NCBI GenBank assembly: GCA_009778785.1
Contig: WRFN01000002.1
Location: forward strand, 186,001-250,000
Length of the DNA stretch: 64,000 nucleotides
Source: Betaproteobacteria bacterium
Lineage (GTDB): Bacteria > Pseudomonadota > Gammaproteobacteria > Burkholderiales > Casimicrobiaceae
Direction: 5' to 3'
Under the pieces are notes generated by a model. It saw nothing but the letters and a program-made list of their open reading frames with translations, was not told where the DNA came from and did no database searches. Of this stretch, positions 54,473 through 63,837 are shown piece by piece. The position numbers and the translations under genes are program-made. Position 1 is the first letter of the stretch. Each line of letters opens with the position of its first letter.

Positions 54473-56193
54473 GCGTTGTCTTTGTTATCGAGTTTGGCTT
54501 TCAGCAGTGCGCCCAGATTGGTCACGCCGACACTGGCGTTGGCATTCTCAGTCTTCATCCGCTGCATCGCTTCGTTTTCGTCAGCGCTGTCTTTCTGCTT
54601 GACCGACAGGTTGATCGTGCGGCTCTTGCGGTCGATGTTGATGACCATGGCCGACACTTTGTCGCCTTCTTTCAAATGCTGACGAATATCCTCAACCCGA
54701 TCACGCGACAATTCCGACGCTCTCAAATAACCTTCGACTTCGCCTTCGATCAGCGTAATCACGGCGCCCTTCGCGTCCAGACTCTTCACCGTGCCCTCGA
54801 CGATGCTGCCCTTGTCGTTGACCGCCACGAAGTTGGTGAACGGATCGCCTTCGAGTTGCTTGACGCCCAGCGAAATGCGCTCGCGCTCAACATCGATGGC
54901 CAGCACGATCGCTTCGATCTCCTGACCTTTGCGGTAATCGCGCACCGCCGTTTCGCCCGGCAACGTCCACGACAGATCGGACAAATGCACCAGCCCGTCG
55001 ATACCGCCCGGCAAGCCGATGAAGACGCCGAAGTCGGTGATGGACTTGATCGCGCCTTTGACGTGATCGCCCTTCTTGTGGTTCATCGCGAACTCTTCCC
55101 ACGGATTGGGCTTGCACTGCTTCATGCCGAGCGAAATGCGACGACGTTCTTCGTCGATTTCGAGAATCATCACTTCGACTTCGTCGCCCAGTTGGGTGAC
55201 CTTGGTCGGGTGAATGTTCTTGTTCGTCCAATCCATTTCGGAAACGTGCACCAGCCCTTCGATGCCCGATTCGACTTCGACAAACGCGCCGTAATCGGTG
55301 ATGTTCGTCACCTTGCCGAACAAATGCGTGCCCGGCGGATAGCGCCGCGACAAGCCATCCCACGGATCGTCGCCAAGTTGCTTGATGCCCAGCGAGACGC
55401 GGTTCTTGTCCTGATCGAACTTGAGCACTTTGGCGGTGACTTCGTCGCCCACCGCCAGCACTTCCGACGTATGCTTGACGCGCCGCCAAGCCAGATCGGT
55501 GATGTGCAACAAACCGTCGATGCCGCCCAAGTCAACAAACGCGCCGTAATCGGTAATGTTCTTGACGACGCCCTTGACGATCGCGCCTTCGGTCAGCGTG
55601 GCCATCAGTTTTTCGCGGTCTTCGCCCATCGTTTCTTCGAGCACGGCGCGACGCGATACCACGACGTTGTTGCGCTTCTTGTCGAGCTTGATGACCTTGA
55701 ATTCCATCGACTTGTTTTCATACGGCGAGGTGTCTTTTACCGGCCGCACGTCGATCAGCGATCCCGGCAGGAAAGCGCGGATGCCGTTCATCATCACCGT
55801 CAGGCCGCCCTTGACCTTGCCGGCCACCAAGCCCTGAACCAGCGTTCCTTCGACCATCGCCATTTCGAGGTCTTGCCAGGCTTTCAAGCGCTTGGCCTTG
55901 TCGCGCGACAAATGGGTGGTGCCGTAGCCGTCCTCGATCGAGTCGATGGCGACCGTGACGAAGTCGCCGACTTTTACTTCGACTTCACCGTTATCATTCT
56001 TGAATTCCTCGATGGGAATAAAACTTTCCGATTTCAAGCCGGCATTGACCACAACAACGTTGTAATCGACGCGGGTGACTTCGGCGGTGATGAGCTCGCC
56101 TTGCCGCATTTCCTGACGGGCAAGCGATTCTTCAAACAACGCCGCAAAATTTTCGGAGGCCGCCGGAGCGGTAGAGGGAATAGCAGTAGCCAT
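54469..56193 (-). CDS. rpsA: 30S ribosomal protein S1
   Basis: 574 residues from the ATG at 56193; a TTG nine codons upstream is less likely. Six S1 RNA-binding domains are visible; the middle ones repeat the pattern [20 protein letters not shown] / LLHITDL. S1 brings mRNAs to the 30S subunit, especially those with weak ribosome-binding sites. It is preceded by cmk and overlaps ihfB, the classical cmk-rpsA-ihfB order. Confidence 0.97.
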   Translation of the reverse strand: MATAIPSTAPAASENFAALFEESLARQEMRQGELITAEVTRVDYNVVVVNAGLKSESFIPIEEFKNDNGEVEVKVGDFVTVAIDSIEDGYGTTHLSRDKAKRLKAWQDLEMAMVEGTLVQGLVAGKVKGGLTVMMNGIRAFLPGSLIDVRPVKDTSPYENKSMEFKVIKLDKKRNNVVVSRRAVLEETMGEDREKLMATLTEGAIVKGVVKNITDYGAFVDLGGIDGLLHITDLAWRRVKHTSEVLAVGDEVTAKVLKFDQDKNRVSLGIKQLGDDPWDGLSRRYPPGTHLFGKVTNITDYGAFVEVESGIEGLVHVSEMDWTNKNIHPTKVTQLGDEVEVMILEIDEERRRISLGMKQCKPNPWEEFAMNHKKGDHVKGAIKSITDFGVFIGLPGGIDGLVHLSDLSWTLPGETAVRDYRKGQEIEAIVLAIDVERERISLGVKQLEGDPFTNFVAVNDKGSIVEGTVKSLDAKGAVITLIEGEVEGYLRASELSRDRVEDIRQHLKEGDKVSAMVINIDRKSRTINLSVKQKDSADENEAMQRMKTENANASVGVTNLGALLKAKLDNKDNA

Positions 56194-56325
56194 TGGGGTT
56201 GGTTCCTTAATAAGTGTCAAAGACCGCCGCGCGAGAACCCTGTATCTCGTTGTCAGCGGGCCGATTCGTAAATGACTCTCTCACTGCCGGCTAAAGCAGT
56301 GAAGAGCCGTTGTTTCGCGGGAAAG

Positions 56326-57000
56326 TCAACGCTCCAGACGCGCGCGGCAATACGCCAACCCTTGAGCCAACACGGTCGCCGCATCCAGCTTCGTCGTGTC
56401 GATTTCCAAGGCTCCCGGCGCTGCTTTCAACGGCGCCACATCGCGTCCGGCATCGCGCGCATCGCGCTCGCCGATTTCCTGCAAAAGGGTGGATATATTA
56501 CTCGGTAATCCTTTTTCGATCAACTGCTTATGTCGTCGTTGCGCCCGCGCTTCGACCCCGGCGGTGATGAAAATCTTGCAAACAGCATCAGGAAAAACCA
56601 CCGTCCCCATGTCGCGACCATCCGCCACCAGCCCCGGCGCCCGCCGCGCCGCCCGCTGCGCCTGAAACAGCGCCGCCCGCACCGCCGCCAGTGCCGCCAC
56701 TTTTGACGCCGCCGTCCCCACTTCCTGCCGACGCAGCGCCAGCGTTACCTCGCGTCCATCCAGCCAAATCGTTTCACCGTCGAAACGCGGCTGCAATCCG
56801 GCCGCCAGCCGCGCCAGCGCCGCCTCGTCGTCCAGCGATACCCCGCCCTCCAGCGCCTTCCAGCCGACCATCCGGTAGAAAATGCCGCTGTCGAGCAAGT
56901 GAAACCCCAGCGCCGCCGCCAGCGCCGCCGCCAGCGTGCCTTTGCCGGACGCCGCCGGCCCATCGATCGTCACAACAGGAATATTCGTCGAAAAATTCAT
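56326..57000 (-). CDS. cmk: Cytidylate kinase
   Basis: 224 residues. The P-loop GPAASGKGT is at 14-22, followed by the CMP-binding region LLDSGIFYRMVGWKAL and VADGRDMGTVVFPDA. It phosphorylates CMP and dCMP. Compared with most relatives the phrase YR is present in FYRMVGW where LYR is usual, a minor change. It lies upstream of rpsA with a 132-bp gap. Confidence 0.95.
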   Translation of the reverse strand: MNFSTNIPVVTIDGPAASGKGTLAAALAAALGFHLLDSGIFYRMVGWKALEGGVSLDDEAALARLAAGLQPRFDGETIWLDGREVTLALRRQEVGTAASKVAALAAVRAALFQAQRAARRAPGLVADGRDMGTVVFPDAVCKIFITAGVEARAQRRHKQLIEKGLPSNISTLLQEIGERDARDAGRDVAPLKAAPGALEIDTTKLDAATVLAQGLAYCRARLER

Positions 57001-57021
57001 GGCGCCATTTTACCAATACAA

Positions 57022-57046
57022 AAAAGGACGGGGTCGCCGTCCTTTT
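57022..57046 (-). terminator. Terminator after the monoheme cytochrome gene
   Basis: Stem AAAAGGACGG/CCGTCCTTTT with loop GGTCG, and a T-run (TTTTTTGTAT) on the minus strand. It separates the cytochrome pair from cmk. Confidence 0.88.
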
Positions 57047-57067
57047 CCGTGACTGCTTCAACGCTGA

Positions 57068-57367
57068 TTATTTATGGCTCAGCGCCGATTCGACCATTGC
57101 CTTGATCTCGTCGTCAGACGCATTGATCTTCATATGGCCTTTACCCGTCTTTTGCTCTTCAGCAATTCTCGCCACCGCGCCCTTGTCGTTCGCGTACTTG
57201 GCCGAGAGATCCTTGTAGCTCGGACCCATCTTCTTGGTTTCAATATCATGGCAGCTAAAGCAGCCCTTGCTCTTCATCAGAGCGGCCGTGTCCTGCGCCG
57301 AAGCCACGCCCACGCTTGCCGACAGCAAAGCGCCCGCCGCCACCAACACCATTACTTTTAGTTTCAT
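57068..57367 (-). CDS. c-type cytochrome (class I, c551/c552-like)
   Basis: 99 residues from the ATG at 57367. A signal peptide ends at ASA (residue 24). The heme site is CFSCH (36-40), with Met79 in KGHMKINAS as the likely sixth ligand. It is a small periplasmic electron carrier. It lies 53 bp downstream of a tetraheme cytochrome gene on the same strand, so the two probably pass electrons in one chain, for example from the quinol pool to a terminal reductase. Confidence 0.9.
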   Translation of the reverse strand: MKLKVMVLVAAGALLSASVGVASAQDTAALMKSKGCFSCHDIETKKMGPSYKDLSAKYANDKGAVARIAEEQKTGKGHMKINASDDEIKAMVESALSHK

Positions 57368-57420
57368 GCTTGCTCCTTCTTCATGCGCGTGACCGCGCGA
57401 CTCAAAAAACCGCCGATAAA

Positions 57421-57927
57421 TCAATCCGGCGCCTTGTGTGCCACACCTTTATGGCAATCTATACAAATCTGCCCGCCACTCAAAGCGCTGACGTGCATGT
57501 CCTTCAAAAACTCTTTTTCCGGGTTGTTGATCGTATCCATGTGATGGCAATTACGGCATTCCTGAGCGCCGTTGGCCTTCATCCGCGCCCACTCACTCTC
57601 CGCCAACTCCTTGCGCTTGGCCTCAAATTTTTCGGGCGTATCAATCGTCCCCCTGAAATTCGCGTAAACTTCACCGAGCGCCTTCGTCTTGCGAATCATC
57701 ATCGGAATGAACTCTTTCGGGAGGTGGCAATCCGAACAACCCACGCGAACCCCGTACTGATTGGAATAATGCCTGGACTGCATCCATTCCTTGGTGGTGT
57801 TATTGGCGTGACAGGTCGAGCAAAACTCGTCCTTGCCGGTTTCGTGCAACGCATAATTCATTGCTCCCAACCCGGCCGCGCCGATAATAATCCCCACAAT
57901 CAAAACCCATATAAATTTCTTTCTCAT
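57421..57927 (-). CDS. Tetraheme c-type cytochrome, NapC/NirT family
   Basis: 168 residues from the ATG at 57927 (AAGGAA upstream). One N-terminal membrane anchor (FIWVLIVGIIIGAAGLGAMN) and four heme motifs: CSTCH (36-40), CSDCH (64-68), CRNCH (124-128) and CIDCH (155-159). NapC/NirT proteins oxidise membrane quinols and give electrons to periplasmic nitrate, nitrite or other reductases. No reductase gene is adjacent, so the partner is unknown. An FNR-like box lies about 175 bp upstream. Confidence 0.92.
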   Translation of the reverse strand: MRKKFIWVLIVGIIIGAAGLGAMNYALHETGKDEFCSTCHANNTTKEWMQSRHYSNQYGVRVGCSDCHLPKEFIPMMIRKTKALGEVYANFRGTIDTPEKFEAKRKELAESEWARMKANGAQECRNCHHMDTINNPEKEFLKDMHVSALSGGQICIDCHKGVAHKAPD

Positions 57928-58100
57928 CGAAAAGTTTCCTTCCTTTAACGAACCGTTTTCGGGGCGCCGCCCCGCCAATCCATTTCTTTCATTAATAGCA
58001 AAACAGCGCGCGAATCCTAACACGCGAACCGGATCGACGCTATATCATTTTACAATGGAACGATGTTAATAGACGCTTGTTGCCAATCGTTTACTTATTT

Positions 58101-58114
58101 CTGATCCAGATCAA
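58101..58114. promoter_or_regulatory. FNR/Anr-like binding site
   Basis: CTGATCCAGATCAA differs from the FNR consensus TTGAT-N4-ATCAA at one base. On the minus strand it lies upstream of the tetraheme cytochrome gene. A TATTAA at 58066-58071 could be the matching -10 at roughly activator distance. Oxygen-dependent control would fit the gene. Confidence 0.5.
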
Positions 58115-58206
58115 AATTCGGCGTATTTCCGAGTAAAAAAATCGGGTTTTTGATGATTTTGCCATTGTTGTGCCTTCAAACTGCCTAGGAAACACCGATT
58201 TATTCC

Positions 58207-58234
58207 GTTCGCCCTGAGCAAGCCGTCAGGCGAA
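58207..58234 (+). repeat. Short dispersed repeat family D, variant
   Basis: TTCGCCCTGAGC-AAGCC-GTCAGGCGAA: palindrome related to those at 9081-9100 and 25923-25943. Confidence 0.5.
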
Positions 58235-58303
58235 AACAGGTAACAAGATAACCTTGTCAGAAAAGTGGTTGACACACGCTTTCAGCCTGCTGACAATTCA
58301 TGC

Positions 58304-58471
58304 CGCATCACTACATGGCTGAAGAAACGGTGTTTGCGTGACAATTAATAGGGTATGTTTTGGTTCTCGAATTCGCCATACGGCCTAATTCACGCGCTAT
58401 GCGATCTTTCCAAGTTACGTATGTAATTCCCTAAACAAACAGGCCGCCCAAAGGCAGCCTGTTTGTTTTTT
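58304..58471 (+). ncRNA. Candidate intergenic small RNA
   Basis: TTGACA (58269-58274) is followed after exactly 17 bases by GACAAT (58292-58297), and about 130 bases on comes a long hairpin with six T (58433-58471). This promoter-to-terminator unit on the plus strand covers ~168 bases without an open frame. It is only a prediction; the hairpin may simply be the rne terminator. Confidence 0.25.
58433..58468. terminator. Terminator after rne (bidirectional)
   Basis: Arms AAACAAACAGGC and GCCTGTTTGTTT enclose an inner GCC/GGC stem. It lies 25 bases past the rne stop. The T-run is better on the plus strand. Confidence 0.8.
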
Positions 58472-58493
58472 AGCGGTAAAGCGACGCGCTTGC

Positions 58494-61280
58494 TCAATCT
58501 TTGTGCGCTGTCTCCACCATTTGCAGCGGCTCTTCCTGAACGACGACACGCGGCGGGCGTACCCGTTTCGGGCGCGGCACTTCGGTCTCCTGCGGTTCAA
58601 ACGACGGCGCGACGTGACGGGTTTCGATCAGTTCCAGCCCGGCGCCGACCAGATCGGGAACGAAAGCAGGAACTTTCGGCGCGGGCGCTACTCTCCGCGG
58701 TTCTTCCCTCGGTTGTTCTTCTCTCGGCGCTTTTTCTTGCGTCGGCGCTACTGGCTCCGCTGCAATGTCGCTTGCTTTTTCATTTGCCCTTTCACCAAAC
58801 CTATCTCGGCTAGGCGCTTTCGTCGGCGCTTCAAACGTCGAATCTTTCTCAACGCGCGCGGGCATGGCCACAACGCTGTCGTCAGTCCTTTCGTTCTCGC
58901 TCACGGGTTTCGCGGCGACGGGAGCGGCGGCCTCAGGATCAACGACAAACTCGAACGAAATCGGCGAAGAAGTCGCTTCTCCCTGCTCCGCGTGTTCCTG
59001 ACGACGACCGCGTCCGCGCTCACCGCGACGATGACGCTTGTGGCCGCGTTGTTCGCCGCCCTCGCCGTTCGGCAAAGTTTCGAGCGCAGCGCCGCTGACG
59101 GCGGGAGCGGTCTCCGCCTCCACCACCGTTTCCTGCGGCGCGGGTTGCCGACGCGATTCTTCCTGTGCCTGACGGCGGCGCTCGCCGTCTTGCGCTTTGT
59201 TTTGCTGTGCGTCATCACGCTCGCGATGGCGCGGCGCGTTTTCCGGCGCTTGTTTTTGCGCCACCGGTTCACGCGGCGTTTTGGCGGCGTTCTGTTCGCG
59301 CTCTTGACGCTCGCCGTCACGACGACGCTCTTGCGAGCGCTCGCCTTTGTTGCCGCGTTCGTTTTTGTCGCTGCGGTTTTCGTTTTGGCGATTTTCATTC
59401 TGGCGTTTTTGACGCTCGTTTTTGTCGTCGCGGTTGTTGCGCTCATTGCGCTCGCCGCGTTCATTATTGCGCTCGTTGTTACGCTCGCCGCGCTCACCGT
59501 TGCGTCCGCGACGTTCGTTACGATCACGCTCGCCGTGGCTGCCGTCACGACGACGGTTGTCTTGCCGCTTGCCCGATTTCTTGACCGGCTCGGCGGCTTC
59601 CGGTTCCTTCTTGAACCAAGCGAGAATGCGCGAGAACCACGACGGCCCTTCGACGGATTTGATTTCTTTCGGCGCGGGCGGCGCCACAGTCGGGGTGATG
59701 CCTTTGACGACGGCCTCCTGACGCGGCTCTTTGGCTTCTTCCTTGATCTCTCTGAGGAAATTCTGCTCTTGCGGTTTTTCGGCCAGTTCGAACGAAGCGG
59801 GCAACACGTCGCCGTGGTTCAGATCGTCGTGACGCAAGCGCTCCACCGAAAAGTTCGGCGTTTCGAGATGGCGGTTCGGCACCAGCAGCACGTTGACGTG
59901 GAAGCGCGCTTCGATGGCGAACACGTCGTTGCGTTTTTCGTTGAGCAAGAAGGTGGCTACTTCCACCGGCACTTGCGCGACGATTTGCGCGGTGTTGTCT
60001 TTCATCGCTTCTTCTTGCAGGATGCGCAGAATATGCAACGCCGTCGATTCCGTACCGCGAATGTGACCGATGCCGTGACAACGCGGGCAAGGCATGTGCG
60101 CCGATTCGGCCAGCGCCGGACGCAGTCGTTGCCGTGACAGTTCGAGCAAACCGAAGCGCGAGATTTTGCTGATTTGCACGCGAGCGCGATCGTAGCGCAA
60201 CGCTTCGTGCAAACGGTCTTCAATCGCGCGCTGGTTCTTCGGGCTTTCCATGTCGATGAAATCGATCACCACCAAACCGCCCAAGTCGCGCAAGCGCAAC
60301 TGGCGAGCGATTTCGTCCACCGCTTCGAGGTTGGTTTGCAGTGCGGTGGCTTCGATGTCAGAACCGCGCGTGGCGCGCGCCGAGTTGACGTCAACCGCAA
60401 CCAGCGCTTCGGTGTGGTCGATCACGATGGCGCCGCCGGAAGGCAGCGCCACTTCCCGCCCGTAGGCGGTTTCGATTTGATGCTCGATCTGGAAACGCGA
60501 AAACAACGGCACATCATCACGGTAGAGTTTCACGCAATGCACGTTGTTGGGCATGACGTGGCTCATGAATTGCTGCGCTTGCTCAAACACCGCTTCGGTG
60601 TCGATCAAAATTTCGCCGATGTCGGGATGGAAGTAATCGCGGATGGCGCGAATCACCAGCGACGATTCCTGATAAATCAGGTAAGCGCCTTTTTGCAGTC
60701 GCGCCGCGTCCTCGATCGCGCTCCACAGTTGCATCAGGTAATTGAGGTCCCACTGCAATTCTTCTTGCGAGCGACCGATGCCGGCGGTGCGAGCGATAGT
60801 GCTCATGCCGCGCGGCACGTCGAGTTGGGTCAGCGTTTCGCGCAGTTCATTGCGCTCCTCGCCCTCGATGCGACGCGAAACGCCGCCGCCGCGCGGGTTG
60901 TTGGGCATCAGAACGAGATAGCGTCCGGCCAGCGAAATGTAAGTGGTAAGCGCCGCGCCTTTGTTGCCGCGTTCGTCCTTGTCCACCTGAATGATGAGTT
61001 CGTGACCTTCGCGCAGATGGTCTTGAATGCGACCTTCGTGAACCCCGATCGACTGCCGCGAAATTTCCTTGAAGGGCAGAAAACCGTGGCGGTCGGTGCC
61101 GTAATCCACGAAGCACGCTTCCAGTGACGGTTCGACCCGGGTGACAACGCCTTTGTAAATGTTCGATTTCCGTTGTTCTTTGGAAGCCGATTCGATATCG
61201 AGATCGATGAGCTTTTGCCCATCGACGATGGCAACCCGCAGTTCTTCTGCCTGGGTCGCGTTAAACAACATTCTTTTCAT
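58494..61280 (-). CDS. rne: Ribonuclease E
   Basis: 928 residues. The catalytic half starts MKRMLFNATQAEELRVAIVD, has an S1 domain (NIYKGVVTRVEPSLEACFVD), metal-binding aspartates in VDVNSARATRGSD and VIDFIDM, and the zinc-link CPRCHGIGHIRG. The C-terminal half (from ~510) is disordered: a conserved amphipathic segment WFSRILAWFKKE (likely membrane anchor), a long Arg/Glu/Asn-rich stretch of GERNNERNNERGERN-type repeats, and a conserved C-terminal end (PRVVVQEEPLQMVETAH). It cuts single-stranded RNA and forms the degradosome scaffold. Divergent from rluC with an 819-bp gap. Confidence 0.96.
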   Translation of the reverse strand: MKRMLFNATQAEELRVAIVDGQKLIDLDIESASKEQRKSNIYKGVVTRVEPSLEACFVDYGTDRHGFLPFKEISRQSIGVHEGRIQDHLREGHELIIQVDKDERGNKGAALTTYISLAGRYLVLMPNNPRGGGVSRRIEGEERNELRETLTQLDVPRGMSTIARTAGIGRSQEELQWDLNYLMQLWSAIEDAARLQKGAYLIYQESSLVIRAIRDYFHPDIGEILIDTEAVFEQAQQFMSHVMPNNVHCVKLYRDDVPLFSRFQIEHQIETAYGREVALPSGGAIVIDHTEALVAVDVNSARATRGSDIEATALQTNLEAVDEIARQLRLRDLGGLVVIDFIDMESPKNQRAIEDRLHEALRYDRARVQISKISRFGLLELSRQRLRPALAESAHMPCPRCHGIGHIRGTESTALHILRILQEEAMKDNTAQIVAQVPVEVATFLLNEKRNDVFAIEARFHVNVLLVPNRHLETPNFSVERLRHDDLNHGDVLPASFELAEKPQEQNFLREIKEEAKEPRQEAVVKGITPTVAPPAPKEIKSVEGPSWFSRILAWFKKEPEAAEPVKKSGKRQDNRRRDGSHGERDRNERRGRNGERGERNNERNNERGERNERNNRDDKNERQKRQNENRQNENRSDKNERGNKGERSQERRRDGERQEREQNAAKTPREPVAQKQAPENAPRHRERDDAQQNKAQDGERRRQAQEESRRQPAPQETVVEAETAPAVSGAALETLPNGEGGEQRGHKRHRRGERGRGRRQEHAEQGEATSSPISFEFVVDPEAAAPVAAKPVSENERTDDSVVAMPARVEKDSTFEAPTKAPSRDRFGERANEKASDIAAEPVAPTQEKAPREEQPREEPRRVAPAPKVPAFVPDLVGAGLELIETRHVAPSFEPQETEVPRPKRVRPPRVVVQEEPLQMVETAHKD

Positions 61281-62099
61281 AATTCTTCATCCTCTCGTGC
61301 GCGTTGCACACCAGGGAAGGCGACAGATTCACAGCGCTTCTTGCGGTTCACAAGAAGGCTGCAACATCAGGCGCGGCACAACCGACCGGTCAAAACCGGC
61401 GGCGAGACAAGACGCCGGAGCCGCACCAAAGTGCGCTCGGCTGACGAGGGAGGCGGCCAATCGGTAAAAACTTTGTTGTCAACATCGTTGTCAATACACC
61501 GATCATCATCCTTGCGGGACGACTTCCTATTCATTCGTCAAGCACCTCGCTAAGCGGGGTGCACGGGCGATGCCATCAACTGTTGCCTGACAACCGGCGA
61601 CCTTTCAGGGCGGCGGGTGGGTGCGAACGGCATCGCAGCCTTGTATCTCTTGCCGCGCAGATTCACTGTGGCCGAAACCTCGGCGCGAAAATGCGCGTGT
61701 TCAATCTGTTTCATCGGGAAGTCTTTCGACGTGCCTGATAAGGGGCGGGCTTTGCGAGACTGGCTCCTGCGGTCACGGCGACGACACTCGGTCGTTTGTC
61801 TGCGGCGTGACTCAGCGCCTTTACATCTTGATGACATCTCATCTACTCCGACTTCGGCGGAGTTTCGCAAAGAATCCTGACGCACCGGCTGGCACTGCTC
61901 CAAGGCTTCCTTTAAGATCGCTACTTTGCATCCGACCCGGAACTTCCGGGGCTGGGCGCGCGGCGCGCGACGTACCGCAATCGTCAACATGACAAAGGCG
62001 GGCAAGTCCGGTTTCCGAAAGGAGCGACGGATAATACCACTCGCATCCCGCCGCTTGCCGCATCCTGCGATGCCACGATCAGTCAGTGATTATAAAGGA
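61281..62099. other. Long rne-rluC divergent gap, probable rne 5' leader
   Basis: No open frame here looks real. Hairpins occur, for instance ACTCCG-ACTTCGG-CGGAGT near 61850. In E. coli a long structured rne leader lets RNase E control its own message; a similar leader is likely. Promoters for rne and rluC must lie here but are not clear to me. Confidence 0.5.
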
Positions 62100-63065
62100 A
62101 TGAAGGACTTACGCAACAATTTTGTGAAATTTCTGGAAATTGACGAAACCGCTGCCGGGCAGCGGCTCGACAATTTTCTGATAAAGACGCTGAAGGGCGT
62201 GCCGCAGAGCCACATTTATCGGATCGTGCGCTCGGGCGAGGTGCGGATCAACGGCGGGCGGGCGCAGCCGTCGAGCCATCTGGCGGCGGGCGATACCGTT
62301 CGCATTCCGCCGCTGCGGCTGCCGGAGCGAGTCGAAGAACGTCGGGCGGCGGCGCCGAGCACGACTTGTGTTATTCCGGTGTTGTTCGAGGACGAATGGC
62401 TGCTGGCGGTGAACAAGCCCGCCGGGCTGGCGGTGCACGGCGGCAGCGGCGTGTCGTTTGGCGCGGTCGAACAGTTGCGCGCCCAGCGCCCGGAACAGCG
62501 TTTTCTGGAACTGGTGCACCGGCTCGACCGCGAAACGTCGGGCGTGCTGCTGCTGGCGAAAAAGCGGTCGGCCTTGACGGGGCTGCACACCGCTTGGCGT
62601 GAGGGCGCGGTGGACAAGCGCTATGACGTGCTGGTGCGCGGACGCTGGCCGGACGCCAAGCGGAAAGTGCAAGTGCCGCTGACGCGCTTTTTGACGGCGG
62701 AAGGTGAGCGACGGGTACGCGCCGACGACGACGGGCAAGCGGCGACCACCGTGTTTTATCGGCAACAAGTCTGGCCGAAACACGAGCCGCCGCTGTCGCT
62801 GCTGGAAGCGGAACTGCACACCGGCCGCACCCACCAGATACGGGTGCACTTGACGCATCTCGGCTATCCGCTGGCCGGAGACGACAAATACGGCGATTTC
62901 GCCTGGAACCGCATGCTGGCAAAAGCGGGATTGCGCCGGATGTTTTTGCACGCGCGCAAGCTGGGCTTCGCGCATCCGGCCAGCGGCGAATGGCTGGACA
63001 TCGAAGCGCCGCTTCCCGAAGCGCTGCAAGCGTTTCTCGACGGTTTATCGGCGGAGCGTGAATGA
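62100..63065 (+). CDS. rluC: 23S rRNA pseudouridine synthase C (RluC/RluD family)
   Basis: 321 residues from the ATG at 62100; the extension upstream is non-conserved. An N-terminal S4 domain (AGQRLDNFLIKTLKGVPQSH) is followed by the RluA-type catalytic core with Asp143 in VHRLDRETSGVLLLAK and the later HTGRTHQIRVHLTHLGYPL. RluC makes three pseudouridines in 23S rRNA. The ribosome-binding site (AAAGGA) is very close to the ATG, so the start could be the GTG at codon 9. Divergent from rne, the standard pair, and overlaps the HAD gene by four bases. Confidence 0.93.
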   Translation: MKDLRNNFVKFLEIDETAAGQRLDNFLIKTLKGVPQSHIYRIVRSGEVRINGGRAQPSSHLAAGDTVRIPPLRLPERVEERRAAAPSTTCVIPVLFEDEWLLAVNKPAGLAVHGGSGVSFGAVEQLRAQRPEQRFLELVHRLDRETSGVLLLAKKRSALTGLHTAWREGAVDKRYDVLVRGRWPDAKRKVQVPLTRFLTAEGERRVRADDDGQAATTVFYRQQVWPKHEPPLSLLEAELHTGRTHQIRVHLTHLGYPLAGDDKYGDFAWNRMLAKAGLRRMFLHARKLGFAHPASGEWLDIEAPLPEALQAFLDGLSAERE

Positions 63066-63736
63066 TGGAACCCAACACACGCCCACGCCGCTTTCAACTG
63101 CTGGTCTTCGACTGGGACGGCACGGTTGCCGATTCAACGGCGCCGATCGTGCACGCCGTTCAAGCCGCGTACCACGATTTGGGTTTGTTGCCGCCCACCG
63201 AAAATGCGGCGCGCTACATCATCGGGCTGGAACTCGGCAAAGCATTTACCACCCTCTCGCCGGAGCAACCGGAGAGAATGATTACCGGCTTGCTGGAGCG
63301 TTATCGTTACCACTATTTGCTGGGCGACGCCGAAATTCCACTGTTCGACGGTATGCGTGCCCTGCTGGAAAAGCTCGACCGCCAACATTACCTTCTGGGT
63401 GTGGCCACCGGCAAATCGCGCAAGGGGCTGGATCGGGTGCTGCGACAGAAAAATCTGATGAAGCGGTTTCACGCCACCCGCTGCGCCGACGAAAGTTTTT
63501 CCAAGCCGCACCCCGAAATGTTGCTGCACCTGATGGAACGGCTGGGCGTCGCGCCGGAGCAAACGCTCATGATCGGTGACACCACCCACGACATCCTGAT
63601 GGCGAAAAATGCTCGCGTTCCGGCGCTGGCGGTTTCCTACGGAGCGCACGATAAAGACATTTTGCGCCAAAACCAGCCGCTGGACATCGTCGATTCCGTG
63701 GCGGCGCTGGACACTTGGCTCGCCATGCACGGATAA
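63062..63736 (+). CDS. HAD-family phosphatase (phosphoglycolate phosphatase-like)
   Basis: 224 residues. HAD motif I FDWDGTVADS (nucleophile Asp17, acid Asp19), motif II VATGKSRKGL, motif III KPHPEM and motif IV GDTTHDILMAKN are complete; a helical cap sits between motifs I and II. Relatives are annotated as Gph-like phosphatases; the substrate is not known. It overlaps the rluC stop (ATGA) and is followed after 101 bases by the S49 peptidase gene, the usual betaproteobacterial order. Confidence 0.9.
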   Translation: MMEPNTRPRRFQLLVFDWDGTVADSTAPIVHAVQAAYHDLGLLPPTENAARYIIGLELGKAFTTLSPEQPERMITGLLERYRYHYLLGDAEIPLFDGMRALLEKLDRQHYLLGVATGKSRKGLDRVLRQKNLMKRFHATRCADESFSKPHPEMLLHLMERLGVAPEQTLMIGDTTHDILMAKNARVPALAVSYGAHDKDILRQNQPLDIVDSVAALDTWLAMHG

Positions 63737-63837
63737 TAGCGGGGTTATGAAAACCGCAAAGAGCCTTTTGCGCTGAACCCTACCCAACCGCCTGTCGAAA
63801 AATCAACACCCTTCTTAGCAAAAGCAGAAAGGCAACC

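Larger units (their letters stand above)
57928..58493. other. Long gap between the tetraheme cytochrome gene and rne
   Basis: Contains no credible gene. It holds an FNR-like box (58101-58114), a family D repeat (58207-58234), a possible plus-strand promoter (58269-58297) and the strong bidirectional hairpin at 58433-58468. Confidence 0.6.

Noticed and set aside
54676..56271. 531-residue open frame opposite rpsA
   Set aside because: Antisense shadow of a high-GC gene with strong codon bias; repeats of S1 domains appear in it as His/Arg/Asp-rich repeats.
58503..60137. 544-residue open frame opposite rne
   Set aside because: It mirrors the rne C-terminal half, is rich in low-complexity Arg/Phe/Ala stretches caused by the antisense of charged repeats, and has no ribosome-binding site.
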